Positions 4,937 to 5,785 of a stretch of 5,785 nucleotides of DNA are shown here, one piece after another. Numbering within the stretch: position 1 is the stretch's first letter; each line of letters opens with the position of its first letter. This stretch comes from Gammaproteobacteria bacterium. GTDB lineage: Bacteria; Pseudomonadota; Gammaproteobacteria; GCA-001735895. The translations under genes were made by a program, and so were the position numbers. The notes beneath the pieces are model-generated. The model was given only the letters and a program-made list of their open reading frames with translations. It was not told where the DNA came from and made no database searches. The DNA lies in assembly GCA_029288195.1 (NCBI GenBank), contig JARFPR010000500.1, forward strand, positions 1 through 5,785, read 5' to 3'.

Positions 4937-5785
4937 ATGAGCGATAGATCGAATCAATTAAAACATTGGCTGGATCAACTCGGTTACCGGGATTACAACC
5001 TGAGTCCCGCCTCCGAGGACGCCAGTTTTCGCACTTATCTGAGGCTGGAAGCAGGTGATGGATCGCGTATTGTAATGGATGCACCACCGGATAAGGAGTC
5101 CTGCGGGCCCTTCATCGCGGTTGCTCAAAAGCTGCGTGATGCCGATTTAAATGTGCCCGCAATCATTGCCCAGAACCTGGCTGAGGGATTCCTGGTTCTG
5201 ACCGATTTCGGTTGCAACGACTATCTCTCGCAACTTAACCCGCAAAGTGAAGGTTCGCTATACGCAGATGCGCTCGCGGCGCTGTTGTTGATGCAAACCC
5301 GTGTCGATACCGATGATTTACCGAACTATGATGAAGCCCTGTTGAACCAGGAGCTTGACTTGTTTCATGACTGGTTCCTGGTCAAATTGCTGGGTATTTC
5401 GCTAAACCCGGAGCAACAGTCGACCTGGCAGTCGACCAGGCAGACGCTGGTGGAAAATGCCCTGCAGCAACCCCAGGTATTCGTGCACCGGGACTACCAT
5501 TCGCGTAACCTGATGAAAGTCGATACTCACAATCCTGGAATCCTGGATTTTCAGGATGCGGTTAAAGGACCGATTACCTACGACCTGGTCTCGCTGCTTC
5601 GAGATTGCTACATTGCCTGGCCCCCGGCGCATGTGGACCAACTGGCACTGGATTATTACGAATCTGCGCGTGTCCATGAACTGGTCGACGTCAAAGCCGC
5701 GCAGTTCATGCGCTGGTTTAACCTCATGGGAATTCAGCGTCACCTCAAGGCGATCGGAATATTTTCACGCCTCAATATTCGTGAT
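4937..5785 (+). CDS. amgK: Anomeric MurNAc/GlcNAc kinase AmgK, 3' end outside the window
   Basis: The first 283 residues are visible and the frame is open to the right edge; the family is about 340 residues, so the C-terminus is missing. It is a phosphotransferase of the aminoglycoside-kinase fold. Visible motifs: EDASFRTYLRL (27-37) in the nucleotide loop, IVMDAPPDKESCGPF (45-59), LVLTDFG (86-92) at the hinge, the catalytic VHRDYHSRNLM (183-193; D186 base, N191) and the metal-binding GILDFQDAVKGPITYDLVSLL (201-221; D204). The DFQDAVKGP segment and the long conserved run after it are typical of AmgK, which phosphorylates the anomeric hydroxyl of MurNAc or GlcNAc in the peptidoglycan-recycling shortcut found in Pseudomonas and other Gram-negatives; the partner murU usually follows and would lie off the window. 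The ATG at 4937 gives the expected N-terminus, but no clear Shine-Dalgarno is seen. Confidence 0.88.
   Translation, partial: MSDRSNQLKHWLDQLGYRDYNLSPASEDASFRTYLRLEAGDGSRIVMDAPPDKESCGPFIAVAQKLRDADLNVPAIIAQNLAEGFLVLTDFGCNDYLSQLNPQSEGSLYADALAALLLMQTRVDTDDLPNYDEALLNQELDLFHDWFLVKLLGISLNPEQQSTWQSTRQTLVENALQQPQVFVHRDYHSRNLMKVDTHNPGILDFQDAVKGPITYDLVSLLRDCYIAWPPAHVDQLALDYYESARVHELVDVKAAQFMRWFNLMGIQRHLKAIGIFSRLNIRD
5417..5440 (+). repeat. 12-bp tandem duplication inside amgK
   Basis: CAGTCGACCTGG is followed directly by CAGTCGACCAGG, differing at one base. The repeat is in frame and gives QSTW-QSTR (residues 161-168) in a helical, variable region between the hinge and the catalytic loop, so it is likely harmless to the fold. 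Confidence 0.8.

Noticed and set aside
4848..5087. Minus-strand open frame across the mazG start and the amgK N-terminus
   Set aside because: It is antisense to the AmgK N-terminal motifs and overlaps the mazG start out of frame; composition looks random.

Overview
The window (about half G+C, densely coding) looks like chromosomal DNA of a flagellated gammaproteobacterium. The evidence is a Vibrio-type sodium stator pair (PomA/PomB), an AmgK-type sugar kinase of cell-wall recycling, a two-domain MazG, and a FliA-type promoter. I see no insertion sequence, phage gene, CRISPR array, tRNA or rRNA. Genus cannot be fixed from this sequence alone.

Layout from right to left. (a) 4937-5785, plus strand: 5' part of an amgK-like anomeric MurNAc/GlcNAc kinase, running off the right edge. 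(b) 4862-4936: short divergent intergenic region with a 10-bp-phased direct repeat. (c) 4861-2985, minus strand: mazG, a TetR-family regulator and a small conserved-looking HExxH protein. The first two are 10 nt apart and the last two overlap by 11 nt, so they probably form one transcript. (d) 2817-2984: regulatory intergenic region with a perfect 9-bp inverted repeat directly against a sigma-28 promoter (TAAAGATT-N11-ACCGATAC). (e) 2816-1, minus strand: pomA, pomB, a PilZ-domain protein and an HDOD-domain protein, separated by only 9, 7 and 6 nt. The HDOD gene runs off the left edge.

How the genes work together. PomA and PomB form the membrane stator that turns ion flow into flagellar torque. 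The PilZ protein keeps both c-di-GMP-binding motifs (RxxxR and NxSxxG), but they are about 90 residues apart because a helical, heptad-bearing segment splits the domain. The HDOD protein is of a signalling/regulatory output class. Co-transcription of stator, PilZ and HDOD from a flagellar sigma factor promoter suggests a motor-control module in which c-di-GMP modulates stator function; that link is inference. The mazG-tetR-HExxH cluster is probably a separate unit for nucleotide housekeeping, regulation and an uncharacterised putative zinc protein. The most noteworthy items are the split PilZ protein in the stator operon, the sigma-28 promoter with its abutting palindrome, and the TetR/HExxH overlapping pair.
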